Shown: in pieces, positions 6,887 through 15,720 of the stretch
Layout: every line of letters starts with the position of its first letter
Position numbering within the stretch: position 1 is the first letter of the stretch
NCBI GenBank assembly: GCA_031181145.1
Contig: JAPSLB010000038.1
Span: 1-45,818, forward strand
Length of the DNA: 45,818 nt
Origin: Microvirga sp.
GTDB lineage: Bacteria > Pseudomonadota > Alphaproteobacteria > Rhizobiales > Beijerinckiaceae
Direction of reading: 5' to 3'
Position numbers and translations under genes: made by a program
The notes under the pieces: generated by a model
Told to the model about the DNA's origin: nothing
Database searches by the model: none
The model's input: the letters and a program-made list of their open reading frames with translations, nothing else

Positions 6887-8779
6887 TTGTCGGCGGAGCA
6901 TGTAGACCGGCGACTGATGGCGATACTGGCGGCTGATGTCGCCGGCTATAGCCGCCTTATGGGCACGGACGAGGAAGGTACGCTGACGCGCTTGAAGGAG
7001 CTTCAACGGGCTCTGATCGAACCCAGGATCGCCGATCACCGCGGGCGTGTCGTCAAGACTACTGGCGACGGGATTCTGGTCGAGTTCGCAAGTGTTCTAG
7101 AGGCAGTGCGCTGCGCCGTCGAAATCCAGCGCGGTATGGCCGAGCGCAACGCCGCCGCTCCGCCCGGTGGCGGGATTGAATTCCGCATCGGGATCAATGT
7201 CGGGGATATCATTATTGAGGGCGGGGACATCTTCGGGGATGGTGTCAACGTAGCTGCCCGGCTCGAGGGGCTTGCGGAGCCCGGCGGCATTTGCGTCTCA
7301 GGACGCGTGCAGGAGGACGTCGACGGAAAGATCGATGCGGCCTTCGTCGACATTGGCGAACATAAACTCAAGAATATTGCGCGGCCGGTGCGCGTCTTTC
7401 GCCTCCGCCTGAACAGTTCCAAGCCGAAAGCGCACATGGGCCGATACGGTGCATTTTACTCTGCCCTGGCGGTCACTCTCCTGCTACTCCTCGGGGGGCT
7501 ATGGATCGGGCAGCGTCTCCAACCGAGCCTCTTTGGCACCCTCGCCCCCGGCACTCGACCGACGCGAACGGCTGAGTTTGGCGCGAAGCCCGTGCTCGCC
7601 GTTCTCCCCTTCGTGAACCAGAGTGGCGATGCGGCGCGAGACTATTTTGTCGACGGATTGACCCAGGATCTCATCAGCGCCCTGGGTCGGTTTTCCACCA
7701 TGACTGTGATGTCGTGGAATGCCGTGGCACCCTACAAGGCCAAGCCTGTACGTCCCGGGGAAATCAGCCGCGCTCTCGGGGTCAGATACCAGGTCGAGGG
7801 AAGCATCCATCAGACCAGCGACCGGGTGCGGGTGGCGGCCCAGCTCGTCGACATGGATGGCCGGGTGCTGTGGTCCGCTCGCTTCGACGAGGCCTTCACT
7901 GATGTCTTCGCCTTGCAGGACAAGATCACCTCGCAGATCGCAGGCGCGCTCGCCATCGGAATGGCCGAGATTGAACAGCGCCGCGTGCTGGCGAAGCCAA
8001 CTGACAATCTCGAAGCTTATGACTACGTGCTGCGGGCCAGGCCCGCCTTGCAGCGCCCGACGCGCTCGAACATCGTCGAGGCTCGCACGCTGCTGCGACG
8101 GGCCATCGATCTGGACCCTGGCTATGCTGCCGCTTACGCGGCCCTGGCCGAGACCTATCTCATCGGCACAGCGATGGGGTGGGCGCAATCGCCGACGACA
8201 TTTCTCAATCAGGCGGAGGGACTGGCCGGCAGGGCGTTAAGCCTCAACGCATCGGAGGTGCGCGCTCGCGTTGTCCTCGGCCGCATCCACATCTTCCATC
8301 AGCGATACGAGCAGGCAAAGGCGGAGATGGACCGGGCGCTGTCCACGAACCCGAATGATGCCGACGGTCTGTCCGGCTATGGCAACATCCTCATGTGGCT
8401 CGGGCAGACCGATGCGGCCATTGAAGCGCTGGAGCAGGCGCAACGGATCAACGCTGAGCTCAACGCGCTTGACCGCAATGCCCTCGGCCTCGCTTACTAT
8501 CTCGAAGGACGATACGATGCGGCGGTGGAGCAGGCGCAGATCAATATCCGTGAGGTGTTGGGCGCACACTTCAGCTATGTTCTGCTGGCAGCCGCTTACG
8601 CCCAGCAAGGCCGATCCGAGGATGCCGCCGCTGCCGCTGCCACCCTCAGACGCGTCGACCCCATGTTCGATCCGCAAGCATTCGGCAGCAAGCTCCAGAA
8701 GCCCTCCGATCTCGAGCATTTGCGCGACGGCCTGCGCAAGGCCGGGCTCTACGCTCTGCCTTCGCCCGCTCAGCGCTGA
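6887..8779 (+). CDS. Class III adenylate/guanylate cyclase with TolB-like and TPR regions
   Basis: A 630-residue membrane-anchored signalling protein. Residues 8-175 form the cyclase homology domain: MAILAADVAGYSRLMG carries metal-binding D17, KTTGDGILVEF carries D61, and NVAARLEG carries the transition-state pair N121/R125. One membrane helix lies at about 188-207. Residues 233-350 (VLAVLPFVNQSGD...) are the TolB/FlgO-like region common in Rhizobiales cyclases. Residues 380-610 are tetratricopeptide repeats. It would make cyclic AMP (or GMP) in the cytoplasm and sense through the outer part. The start is a TTG 5 bases after GGGGAG. The end overlaps the convergent YHS gene by 10 bases. Confidence 0.88.
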   Translation: MSAEHVDRRLMAILAADVAGYSRLMGTDEEGTLTRLKELQRALIEPRIADHRGRVVKTTGDGILVEFASVLEAVRCAVEIQRGMAERNAAAPPGGGIEFRIGINVGDIIIEGGDIFGDGVNVAARLEGLAEPGGICVSGRVQEDVDGKIDAAFVDIGEHKLKNIARPVRVFRLRLNSSKPKAHMGRYGAFYSALAVTLLLLLGGLWIGQRLQPSLFGTLAPGTRPTRTAEFGAKPVLAVLPFVNQSGDAARDYFVDGLTQDLISALGRFSTMTVMSWNAVAPYKAKPVRPGEISRALGVRYQVEGSIHQTSDRVRVAAQLVDMDGRVLWSARFDEAFTDVFALQDKITSQIAGALAIGMAEIEQRRVLAKPTDNLEAYDYVLRARPALQRPTRSNIVEARTLLRRAIDLDPGYAAAYAALAETYLIGTAMGWAQSPTTFLNQAEGLAGRALSLNASEVRARVVLGRIHIFHQRYEQAKAEMDRALSTNPNDADGLSGYGNILMWLGQTDAAIEALEQAQRINAELNALDRNALGLAYYLEGRYDAAVEQAQINIREVLGAHFSYVLLAAAYAQQGRSEDAAAAAATLRRVDPMFDPQAFGSKLQKPSDLEHLRDGLRKAGLYALPSPAQR

Positions 8780-9222
8780 AGATTCTCGACAAGTTCACGG
8801 TTCTGGTTTGCCCTGGCGACGTTCTCGGCAAGGGATTGCTGAAACAGGCGCGGTCCCTCGGGCCCTCCGAAGATGTAGAGCTTGCCATCGCTGATCAGCC
8901 AAATCTGTGGGTCGGCCTCAACGATCAGGCCCTTGGCGAGCGCCATGGCGCAGAAGTTGGCGAACTGCGGCGCATAGCGGGCGGGATCGGCCTTGAAGAG
9001 CTCCCTGTGCTCGGGGCGCGAGAAGCGGTAGCGGTGCTCATCCCACTCGAATTCAAGCTCCGGCAGCCCAAGCGTCGGTGTTCCTGTGGTAAAGTAGGCG
9101 ACGGGATCATAGCCTCTGATGGCGAGCGGCAGCACGTCGGATGCGAAGGAAGGGGGCGCGAATAGGGCGGCTGAGACGACCAGAATAAGGCCAGTGGCCT
9201 CTCGTCGTGAGGGATTATGCAT
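8770..9222 (-). CDS. Secreted YHS-domain protein
   Basis: A 150-residue protein with an export signal (MHNPSRREATGLILVVSAAL, then FAPPSFAS). The SRRE start could suit the Tat route. The YHS-type core follows (AIRGYDPVAYFTTGTPTLG, then FEWDEHRYRFSRPEHRELFK and YAPQFANFCAMALAKG), as in small metal-associated YHS proteins. The YHS letters themselves are replaced, as is common in this branch. I chose the ATG at 9222, preceded by GGGAG at 7 bases, over a longer frame to 9261. The gene is convergent with the cyclase and shares 10 bases with it. A role in metal or thiol chemistry is family-based inference. Confidence 0.8.
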   Translation of the reverse strand: MHNPSRREATGLILVVSAALFAPPSFASDVLPLAIRGYDPVAYFTTGTPTLGLPELEFEWDEHRYRFSRPEHRELFKADPARYAPQFANFCAMALAKGLIVEADPQIWLISDGKLYIFGGPEGPRLFQQSLAENVARANQNRELVENLQR

Positions 9223-9824
9223 GGGATCGCTCCCTTGATCCTGTATGTAGGCCCGTACCATCTCCCGAGAAGGCGTCTTGCCGGACCGCTTGAGCCGGCA
9301 GCCCGGGACGGCAACGCGATTATACGCTCATGTCCGCGACCGGCCTTCTCAAATCTTTGAGGATCAGGTGGCCGGGCCTTGCCCGCAGATCTGTCGGCTG
9401 TCGGCACATCCCGGAAATGATCCTGATGTCGGTTGAGGCGAGGACACCGGACATTCTTGAGGGTAGGGGATCGTCACGGATTTCATCTGCGCGTGTCGTG
9501 TCCCCTGACGATTGCCGCTCACATCGGGCGGCCCAACAAGCCGAATGTCCGATGACGCAGCGGACCCGAGACATTCCCGCCGACCAGGGATTCTCCTGGA
9601 TCGACGCGTTCCTGACCTTCACTGATCGACTCTCCCTGCGTATGAGTGCAGGGATAGCCTTCCGCGAAACTCCACCTGCGAGGGTGGGATGCCCCTTGAT
9701 GACGCTCCCTCAGGGGCTCGAACGTGAGAGATCGGCCCGAGGCAGCCGTTGATCGGTTTGGGGCTCGTCGGACGGTCCTCGTCGCGAATGCCCACCCCGC
9801 ACGGATCAACCGCTCTTCACTTCG
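9223..9824. other. Intergenic region, two weak hairpins, no gene seen
   Basis: This 600-base stretch has open frames on both strands, but none has a ribosome site or a recognisable product. TGCCGG and CCGGCA at 9279-9300, and TCCCTGC and GCAGGGA at 9633-9654, can form stems. It probably holds the YHS promoter and decayed sequence. Confidence 0.4.
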
Positions 9825-11318
9825 TCAGCGTCTCTCCATGATGACATAGAGGCCGGGTACCGGACGGCCTGCCTCGAGCCGGATGTTGCTTTCCGCGACC
9901 TCCAGGATAACGAAATCGAGGGCTGCCGCCTTGAGATGGTCAAGCGAATGAGCAAACCGGCCGGAGGGTTGCAGCGTGAAGCCGTCTCCTGCGGCGACCT
10001 CGACGCTGAAGGCGAACAGCCCCCCTTGCACCATCGCGCCGGCAGCGGCCCGTAGGAGCGGTCCGAGATCGCCAAAGTAGATCAGCGAGTCCGCCGCGAA
10101 GATGAGATCGAAGCGGTTCGGTGTCGCCTCGAGGTAGGCAACTGCCTCCGCCTTGACGAGTTCGGTGTATCCGCCGCGCTTGGCCGCCTCGGCCAGCATG
10201 CCCGAGGAGAGATCGACCCCGGTCAGCGTTGAGCCGAATGGCTTCAGCTCCTGAGCCGCAAGGCCAGTGCCGCAACCCAGGTCGAGCATGTTCTGGAAGC
10301 CAGCCCGGTGGCCGGCCACGAGTTTCGCCATCTGGCACGGGGCATTGTACTGGAGCGTCTCAAGCAGTTTGCCATCGAACTGGGGCGCGAACTGATCGAA
10401 GTAGTTTTCGATGTAGTCCGTGGGAGCGGCCGTCATGCTCCGCCCCAGGACGGCATCGAGCAGATAGCGCCGGACCGGATCGTCGGGCTTTTCCGCCAGA
10501 CGCATCCGGCCAATTTCGGCGGCCGCTGCGAGGTGACCGGAGGCGCTGAGGACCGAGAAAGCATCCCGCGCGATGATGTCGAGGTCCTCGCGGTCCTCGC
10601 CTGCGATCACGCTGTAATTCTGAAGGGCTTCCTGAACGCGACCCTCGATCATGGCCTGGAACGTCAGTGCCCGCGCCCGCTTTTGCCGGGTCGGCGGATC
10701 GAGCTCCAGCGTCAGCCGGGCGGCTTCGTCGAAGGCTCTCACGCAGCTCGCGAAATCGGATGCGATGAAAGACAGGTGGCCGAGGGCGTAATGGGACAAG
10801 CCATTGACCGGGTCGAGCTCAACGGAGGCTCGCACTGCGGCCAAGGCCCCGTCGTAGTGTTTTTTTCTGAACAGCAGAAGGCCAAGCCCAAGATGGGCAG
10901 CAGCGGCTATCGGATTGAGGGCGATCGTGCGGCGGTAGGCCGTCTCTGCCGTCTCGGCGTCGTCTAGCCGGTCCGCCACACTGGCGAGGGTCTGCCAGGA
11001 TTGAGCGCTGTGCGGATCGATCTCCAGGGCCATCCGTATCGCCGTCAGCGCCTGCTCGTCGCGATCTGAGGCGCTGTAGACGCTCGCCAGATCGCGCCAG
11101 AGGTCAGGATCTTCGGGCACGAGGGAGAGTGCGGCCTCGAATGTCCGGGCAGCCGTATCGAAACGTCCGTTCTCCCAATGAACGAGACCGAGTTTCCGCA
11201 AGGCCGGGGCCGGGTGCCCGAACTGATCCACGATGCGGCCGAAATCCGGCAGGCTTGCCTCTAGGCTGGCCACCAGTGCCAACGTGACGCTGACGTCGGG
11301 AAGTTGGATGTTCGTCAT
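9825..11318 (-). CDS. TPR protein fused to a class I SAM methyltransferase
   Basis: A 497-residue cytosolic protein. Residues 35-290 are tetratricopeptide repeats (LRKLGLVHWENGRFDTAART, LWRDLASVYSASDRDEQALT, LGLGLLLFRKKHYDGALAAV). Residues 300-495 are a Rossmann-type methyltransferase with motif I MLDLGCGTG, the acidic strand-2 end TGVDLSSGML, and FDLIFAADSLIYFGD in the motif IV region. The fusion suggests that the TPR part chooses a protein or large partner to be methylated. The target is unknown. Related TPR-methyltransferases are annotated widely in Rhizobiales without function. Monocistronic. Confidence 0.85.
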   Translation of the reverse strand: MTNIQLPDVSVTLALVASLEASLPDFGRIVDQFGHPAPALRKLGLVHWENGRFDTAARTFEAALSLVPEDPDLWRDLASVYSASDRDEQALTAIRMALEIDPHSAQSWQTLASVADRLDDAETAETAYRRTIALNPIAAAAHLGLGLLLFRKKHYDGALAAVRASVELDPVNGLSHYALGHLSFIASDFASCVRAFDEAARLTLELDPPTRQKRARALTFQAMIEGRVQEALQNYSVIAGEDREDLDIIARDAFSVLSASGHLAAAAEIGRMRLAEKPDDPVRRYLLDAVLGRSMTAAPTDYIENYFDQFAPQFDGKLLETLQYNAPCQMAKLVAGHRAGFQNMLDLGCGTGLAAQELKPFGSTLTGVDLSSGMLAEAAKRGGYTELVKAEAVAYLEATPNRFDLIFAADSLIYFGDLGPLLRAAAGAMVQGGLFAFSVEVAAGDGFTLQPSGRFAHSLDHLKAAALDFVILEVAESNIRLEAGRPVPGLYVIMERR

Positions 11319-11602
11319 GGAAAGGATCCGAATGCGGTTTCTGCCTGGAGCCAGGTCAACTGACGCAGGACTTAAACGAGCTAGCTTTGCTAGACCTTGC
11401 AGGTTGATGCGGTGTGCTGCCGAGACTGGAAGAATGCCGCAATCGCCGGAGGGGGCTCCTTCTGGCGACCTTCATTGTCGCAGGACAGCCGGGGAGCATG
11501 GCTTCCGCCAACATCACGCGGGACCGGGGCCTCCGGCACGGTCCATAGCGCATCGTGCTGCCATCTCGTCGGCTAAGGAGCGACATCCAGAGCCATTTCC
11601 GC

Positions 11603-11839
11603 TTACTGCGGTTCATATCCTGCGGTGAAGTCGTTGGCGCATTCCTCGGGCGAGACCTCGTCCGGCAGCTTGCCGATGGCCTGCCGGCGCGCCGTCACTG
11701 CGCCGGATCGGGCGCGGCGCGCCCACCGAATGGCAGCTGAGACGCCACCGCCACCGCGGGCGGCCTGCCGCACCAAGACGCCGCCTGATGCTGTCCTGAT
11801 CGCCCGCTCACGCCGGTCCTGACTGGCAGCGCGTGCCAT
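11603..11839 (-). pseudogene. IS630-family transposase tail remnant
   Basis: The last residues, EVSPEECANDFTAGYEPQ, closely match the C-terminal end of IS630-type transposases (PEECANYFTAAGY), with one residue missing. The upstream part of this 78-codon frame (low-complexity, rich in Arg, Ala and Gly) does not resemble the rest of a transposase, and no DDE motif is present. I read it as the 3' end of a lost element. The frame itself may be chance. A short unknown protein is the alternative. Confidence 0.42.
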
Positions 11840-11910
11840 GCCGGGCCTCCATGTCCGGAGACAAGCAGGCCATGTCGGATCTCAAACCGGCCCCCTCTGA
11901 CTCGGAATAG

Positions 11911-12162
11911 CCGGAAAAGGCTCTGGTCGAGAGCGGCGTTGGATATACGATCCTCTCCTATTCAAGCGTGCACCACTTCGTAATCGACGAACGCATCAAG
12001 TACTGGCGAACGGAAAATCCTTCCCTGCACCGTGCACTCCTACTCGCGACATCGAGCCAACGTCCCATGACCGCGGCTATACGAGCATTGACCGACAGCG
12101 TATGGAGCAAGGTCAAGAAGCCAAAGGAACAGGGAATTTGGGATCCTTCTGACAGTCTATAA
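11911..12162 (+). pseudogene. LysR-family regulator, C-terminal fragment
   Basis: After a stop at 11908-11910 the frame reads EKALVESGVGYTILSYSSVH, then PSLHRALLLATSSQRPMTAA and IRALTDSV. This is the end of the LysR ligand-binding domain: the GxGYTILPYSAV segment followed by the LATSxQRPLTAATRA strand and helix. About 80 of the usual 300 residues remain; the HTH and first effector subdomain are absent upstream. No promoter or start is evident. It is a truncated relic next to the IS630 tail. Confidence 0.68.
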
Positions 12163-12280
12163 TGCGTCCTGCAATCGGCGAAGGGCTTGGCCATTGAACA
12201 GGCCGCCGCCGGACAGGATCTGCTTTCCTGCGAGTTCGCTTACGCAGAGGGGAAGCTCGGGACGGTTCCGAGGATCGAGA

Positions 12281-13228
12281 TCAGAGCGAGTAGAGATCCA
12301 GGGCGCCGCTGAACCGGGTCCGATACTGCTCCAGCCGATGCCCGTCTTTCTCGTCAGCGGCCCGCTCGACGAAGGGCGCATAGTTGATGACGTTGAGCGC
12401 CTTCAGCACCGGCGCCATGTCGCGCACCTCCTTCTCGCTGATGCCGTAGCCGCCGAGAAAAGCCTGCTTGGCGTCGACGGAGAGATCGTGCAGCGCCAGC
12501 GCCAAGTCCCAGTAGGGCGCCACGTTGGAGGCGCAGAACTCCCAGTCGATCACCGCCGTGATCTCCCCCGCCTCGTCTACCATGACGTTCTTCAGCCGCA
12601 TGTCGCCGTGGTTCAGGACCGTGTCTGCCTCCAGACTCTCGATCTCGCGCAGCGTCGCGTGAAGCGCCTTGAGCTGGGACTTGGACAGCATCCTGTTCGC
12701 CCCCAGCACCGTCAGCCGCTGCTCGATGTTGAGCTCGCGCTTGAGGTACTCGGCCCAGGTTTCCCTTCGCGAGAGCTGATTGCTCGACCAGTCGAAGGTA
12801 TGGCCGAAGCCGCTGGTCGGAACGGTGTGGATCAGCGCAGTAAGGCGCCCCATCTCGCGCAATATCGCCATCCGCTCCGGATGATGCGTCGCCTCATCGC
12901 CCGGGACCTTGCGTGAGACCATGTACGGGATCGGCACCACGTCGGCGCCGACCTCCAGCACTTGGGACACCTGAACGCCGACCTCGTGCGCTCGAGCCAT
13001 GGCCCATTGCTCTTTCAGGTACTCTTTCACCTTGGCCGGCTGCGGGCTCATCCGGATGATGAAGTCGCCCTCCGGGTGGCTGGCCTCGTACACGAAGTTG
13101 GTGATGCCGCCGCCCTTCGGGCTGACCCGCTTGGGTTTGGACCCGAAATGGTGGGTGATGATCGCTCGCGCCATGGCCCGAGCCTCGCGCTCGCCGATGC
13201 TTGGCGGCTCCGGCATCAGGTTGTTCAA
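12281..13228 (-). CDS. Small-molecule kinase of the APH/choline-kinase fold
   Basis: A 315-residue cytosolic phosphotransferase. The nucleotide-binding lobe starts KGGGITNFVYEASHPEGDFI; the catalytic loop is LNHGDMRLKNVMVDE and the metal site AVIDWEFCASN. These are the Brenner HxDxxxxN and DxD-like motifs of aminoglycoside, choline and homoserine kinases. The start is probably the TTG at 13228, with GGAG 7 bases upstream; it overlaps the HAD stop as TTGA. An ATG at 13216 is the alternative. Coupling with a HAD phosphatase suggests that both act on one phosphorylated metabolite. The substrate is unknown and antibiotic resistance is not implied. Confidence 0.8.
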   Translation of the reverse strand: MNNLMPEPPSIGEREARAMARAIITHHFGSKPKRVSPKGGGITNFVYEASHPEGDFIIRMSPQPAKVKEYLKEQWAMARAHEVGVQVSQVLEVGADVVPIPYMVSRKVPGDEATHHPERMAILREMGRLTALIHTVPTSGFGHTFDWSSNQLSRRETWAEYLKRELNIEQRLTVLGANRMLSKSQLKALHATLREIESLEADTVLNHGDMRLKNVMVDEAGEITAVIDWEFCASNVAPYWDLALALHDLSVDAKQAFLGGYGISEKEVRDMAPVLKALNVINYAPFVERAADEKDGHRLEQYRTRFSGALDLYSL

Positions 13229-14142
13229 TGACGTTCTCCGTGCAGCAGATGGCCGAGCCGGGTGAGCAGGCCGCCGAGTTCCAGGGAATCCCGCACCTTC
13301 ACCGTTCCGGTCAGGCCTTTGTACTCAAGATCGAGATCGCCGACATGGACGGCGAGGCCGATGCCCTTGAGGAAGCTGTCCATAGGGGTGTCGCCGGCGC
13401 CCACCGCATGGGTGAGATCGAGCCCGAGATGGCCGGCCATCGCCTCCAGGCCCGACAGCTTGTCGATACCCTCATGCGTGACGAAGCTGGAGCGCTTGGC
13501 ATGCTGGTAGGCCATCAGGCGATCCTCCTCCGCATTGATCAGGAGGAAGATCATGCAGATCTGTTGCGCGTGGAGTTCCGCCCTCAAGGTCTCGACGGGA
13601 AACGAAGTGACGCGCGTCGCGCTGAGATACTTGGCCCGGACCTCTGCGAGCCTGTCCGGGGCAGGGGTCCAGATGAGTTCCCCTTGGGTCCAGTCGCGGG
13701 GGTAGTAGAACAGGACAAGATCATCGACGCCGCCGTCGACGAGTCCCTGCACCCCGACCAGCACCTCGTCGATCTCGGTCGCTGTCAGCGGAAACGCCTG
13801 GATCTCCTCGAACGCGATCTCGCCCTCCCGTGTCTCAACGAGGTGGCCGATGGTCCCGCCGTTGAGGGAGACCAGCGGCAGCGGGGCATTGGAGATCGCG
13901 TACCACTCCCGGCCGAAGGTGCGGATGACGTTCAGGGGAAAACGCAGCGAGTTCAGGATCACGGGACGGCCGCGGTCGCGCAGGTGCTTGAGGCTATGGG
14001 AGACCGCATCGGGAATGACGATGTGCCCCTCGAACTCGTGCACGGCCGTGCCGTCGAGGTCGGTGACGACCGCCCCCTCCTTGGCAAAGCGCGAGCCCCG
14101 GACAAAGTCCCGCAAGGTGTGATCGATCAGTTCGTGTAACAT
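13225..14142 (-). CDS. HAD-superfamily (Cof/sucrose-phosphatase-like) hydrolase
   Basis: About 305 residues from the ATG at 14142. Motif I is VTDLDGTAVHE (nucleophile Asp and acid Asp), motif II is ILNSLRFP (Asn/Ser in place of the usual Thr/Ser), a Lys is supplied near QHAKRSSFV, and motif IV is HAVGAGDTPMDSFL. The C2-type cap between motifs II and III (about 100-230) places it with IIB HAD phosphatases that use sugar or polyol phosphates. The frame stays open to an ATG at 14223 and a TTG at 14250, and no start has a clear ribosome site. It is coupled to the downstream kinase by a TTGA overlap. Confidence 0.78.
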   Translation of the reverse strand: MLHELIDHTLRDFVRGSRFAKEGAVVTDLDGTAVHEFEGHIVIPDAVSHSLKHLRDRGRPVILNSLRFPLNVIRTFGREWYAISNAPLPLVSLNGGTIGHLVETREGEIAFEEIQAFPLTATEIDEVLVGVQGLVDGGVDDLVLFYYPRDWTQGELIWTPAPDRLAEVRAKYLSATRVTSFPVETLRAELHAQQICMIFLLINAEEDRLMAYQHAKRSSFVTHEGIDKLSGLEAMAGHLGLDLTHAVGAGDTPMDSFLKGIGLAVHVGDLDLEYKGLTGTVKVRDSLELGGLLTRLGHLLHGERH

Positions 14143-14399
14143 TGTGGCATATGCAGGCTCGGCAGGCACGATAGGAATGCTCCGCTGACCAACTCCCGAA
14201 TCCTGCCTCCGTTCATGCGACATGGGGATAGCAGGGCAATCGGAGCACAACTCGATGGCTTTGTTGCATTGCCCCGCGACTTGGTGGTGAAGGGATTTTG
14301 GCAGGTGCGCTAACGCACATCAGGATCGCAGGCTGCCGCCTCGCGACGTGCTTTTCATACCGCTCGATCTAAAATGTTCTAAACCCCCCCTTTCGAAAG

Positions 14400-14417
14400 C
14401 TACCGACCGGTATTATA
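14400..14417. promoter_or_regulatory. Candidate TetR operator in the efflux-pump promoter
   Basis: CTACCGACCGGTATTATA lies 65 bases before the membrane-fusion gene. It contains the near-symmetric core TACCGACCGGTA (14401-14412), directly joined to a TATTAT/TATACC -10-like box; TTTCGA at 14392-14397 could be the -35. A close relative (CTACTGACCGGTATAAT) stands in the promoter of the TetR gene at the other end of the pump locus, so the TetR protein is the likely binder. The gap 14143-14481 holds no other gene I can support. Confidence 0.65.
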
Positions 14418-14481
14418 CCAAGCAGTACAGTACCGACGCCACTTAGGCCACGTGTTGGCCCTTTCAACGGATCGCTCACTC

Positions 14482-15690
14482 ATGACAGTCCTCTTCAAGT
14501 CTGTTCCACGCACCTCCTTGGGGGTGATGACTCTGCTCCTCGGCGGCGCAGTATTCTTGACGGCGATTGGCAGCACGACCACCCAGGGGGGCGACGACCA
14601 GTCTGCGCCGTCCGCGACCCCTGCGACTGTCGTCGCCGTGGACAAGCATGAGCTTACGCTATGGCAGGAGTTCTCAGGCCGCCTTGAGGCCATCGAGCGC
14701 GTCGATCTTCGTCCCCGTGTCCCGGGTGCCATCCAAGCCGTACATTTCAGGGAAGGATCGTCGGTAAGGCAGGGTGACCTTCTCTTCACCATCGATCCCG
14801 AACCTTATCGTGCCGAAGTCGCGCGGGCGGAAGCGCAGGTCAGCGCAGCCGAGGCAAGGATCGCTTTTGCCCGCAATGAACTGGATCGCGGCATGAAGCT
14901 GACGGCCAACCAGACGATCACGCAACGTGACCTAGACACGCGCGAGAACAGCCTGCGCGAGGCGGAGGCTGGTTTGCGGGCGGCGCAAGCGGCGTTAACG
15001 ACGGCTCGTCTCAACCTGTCCTATACCGAAGTGCGCGCCCCGATCTCCGGACGGGTCGGCAAGATCGAGGTCACTCCAGGTAATCTCGTCAATGGCGGAT
15101 CCGGTGCACCGGTCCTGACGACGATCGTCTCGACCAACCCGATCTATGTGAGCTTCGATGCCGATGAGCGGACAGTCCAGCGAGCTCTCGAGACGCTGCC
15201 CGCCGGGAGTGACCGGCGTGATCATCTGGCCCGCATCCCGGTCGAGATGCGTTCCGGGCCGGAGGCCGGGGTCGCGCGCGGCAAATTGCAACTCATAGAT
15301 CACACGGTCAACGGCGCCAGTGGCACCGTTCGGATACGGGCGGTGTTCGAGAATGCGGACGATCGTCTGATGCCAGGCCAGTTTGCACGCATTCGTTTGG
15401 GCCAGGCCAAGACGACCTCTGCGGTGGTCGTGCCTGAGAGGGCCGTCGGGATCGACCAGGACAAGAAGTACGTGCTGGTCGTCGAGCCAAATCACAAGGC
15501 AATTTACCGCGAGATCAAGCTCGGGGCTGCCGTGGACGGAGGGCGCATCGTCACCAGCGGCCTCAATGCAGGGGAACGGATCGTTGTCGACGGGCTGCAG
15601 AAGGTCCGCCCGGGGGCCCTGATCGCGCCGCAGACCGATGCATCCGCCGCGCTTCAGACGCGCAATTCCACCGCTTCCGCGGAGAACTGA
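14482..15690 (+). CDS. RND efflux pump, periplasmic membrane-fusion subunit
   Basis: A 402-residue AcrA/MexA-type adaptor. After an N-terminal hydrophobic segment (about 10-30, no lipobox) come the beta-barrel/lipoyl strands (RVDLRPRVPGAIQAVHFREG, SVRQGDLLFTIDPEPYRAEV), an alpha hairpin (about 95-165), the second lipoyl half (SYTEVRAPISGRVGKIEVTP) and the membrane-proximal domain ending QKVRPGALIAP. It links the inner-membrane pump to an outer-membrane TolC-like channel, which is not encoded here. The ATG at 14482 is preferred by homology; a GTG at 14452 is in frame. The permease gene follows after 30 bases. Likely repressed by the TetR protein at 19.5-20.1 kb. Confidence 0.9.
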   Translation: MTVLFKSVPRTSLGVMTLLLGGAVFLTAIGSTTTQGGDDQSAPSATPATVVAVDKHELTLWQEFSGRLEAIERVDLRPRVPGAIQAVHFREGSSVRQGDLLFTIDPEPYRAEVARAEAQVSAAEARIAFARNELDRGMKLTANQTITQRDLDTRENSLREAEAGLRAAQAALTTARLNLSYTEVRAPISGRVGKIEVTPGNLVNGGSGAPVLTTIVSTNPIYVSFDADERTVQRALETLPAGSDRRDHLARIPVEMRSGPEAGVARGKLQLIDHTVNGASGTVRIRAVFENADDRLMPGQFARIRLGQAKTTSAVVVPERAVGIDQDKKYVLVVEPNHKAIYREIKLGAAVDGGRIVTSGLNAGERIVVDGLQKVRPGALIAPQTDASAALQTRNSTASAEN

Positions 15691-15720
15691 TCTCACTCCA
15701 CAGGCTTGAGGGCCGACGCT

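Noticed and set aside
12163..12280. Possible gene tail on the minus strand reading ELAGKQILSGGGLFNGQALR
   Set aside because: The segment looks protein-like but I cannot assign a family, and the frame upstream is covered by the kinase gene.
12194..12916. 240-codon open frame on the plus strand
   Set aside because: Antisense to the kinase with its HGD and DWE motifs; no ribosome site.
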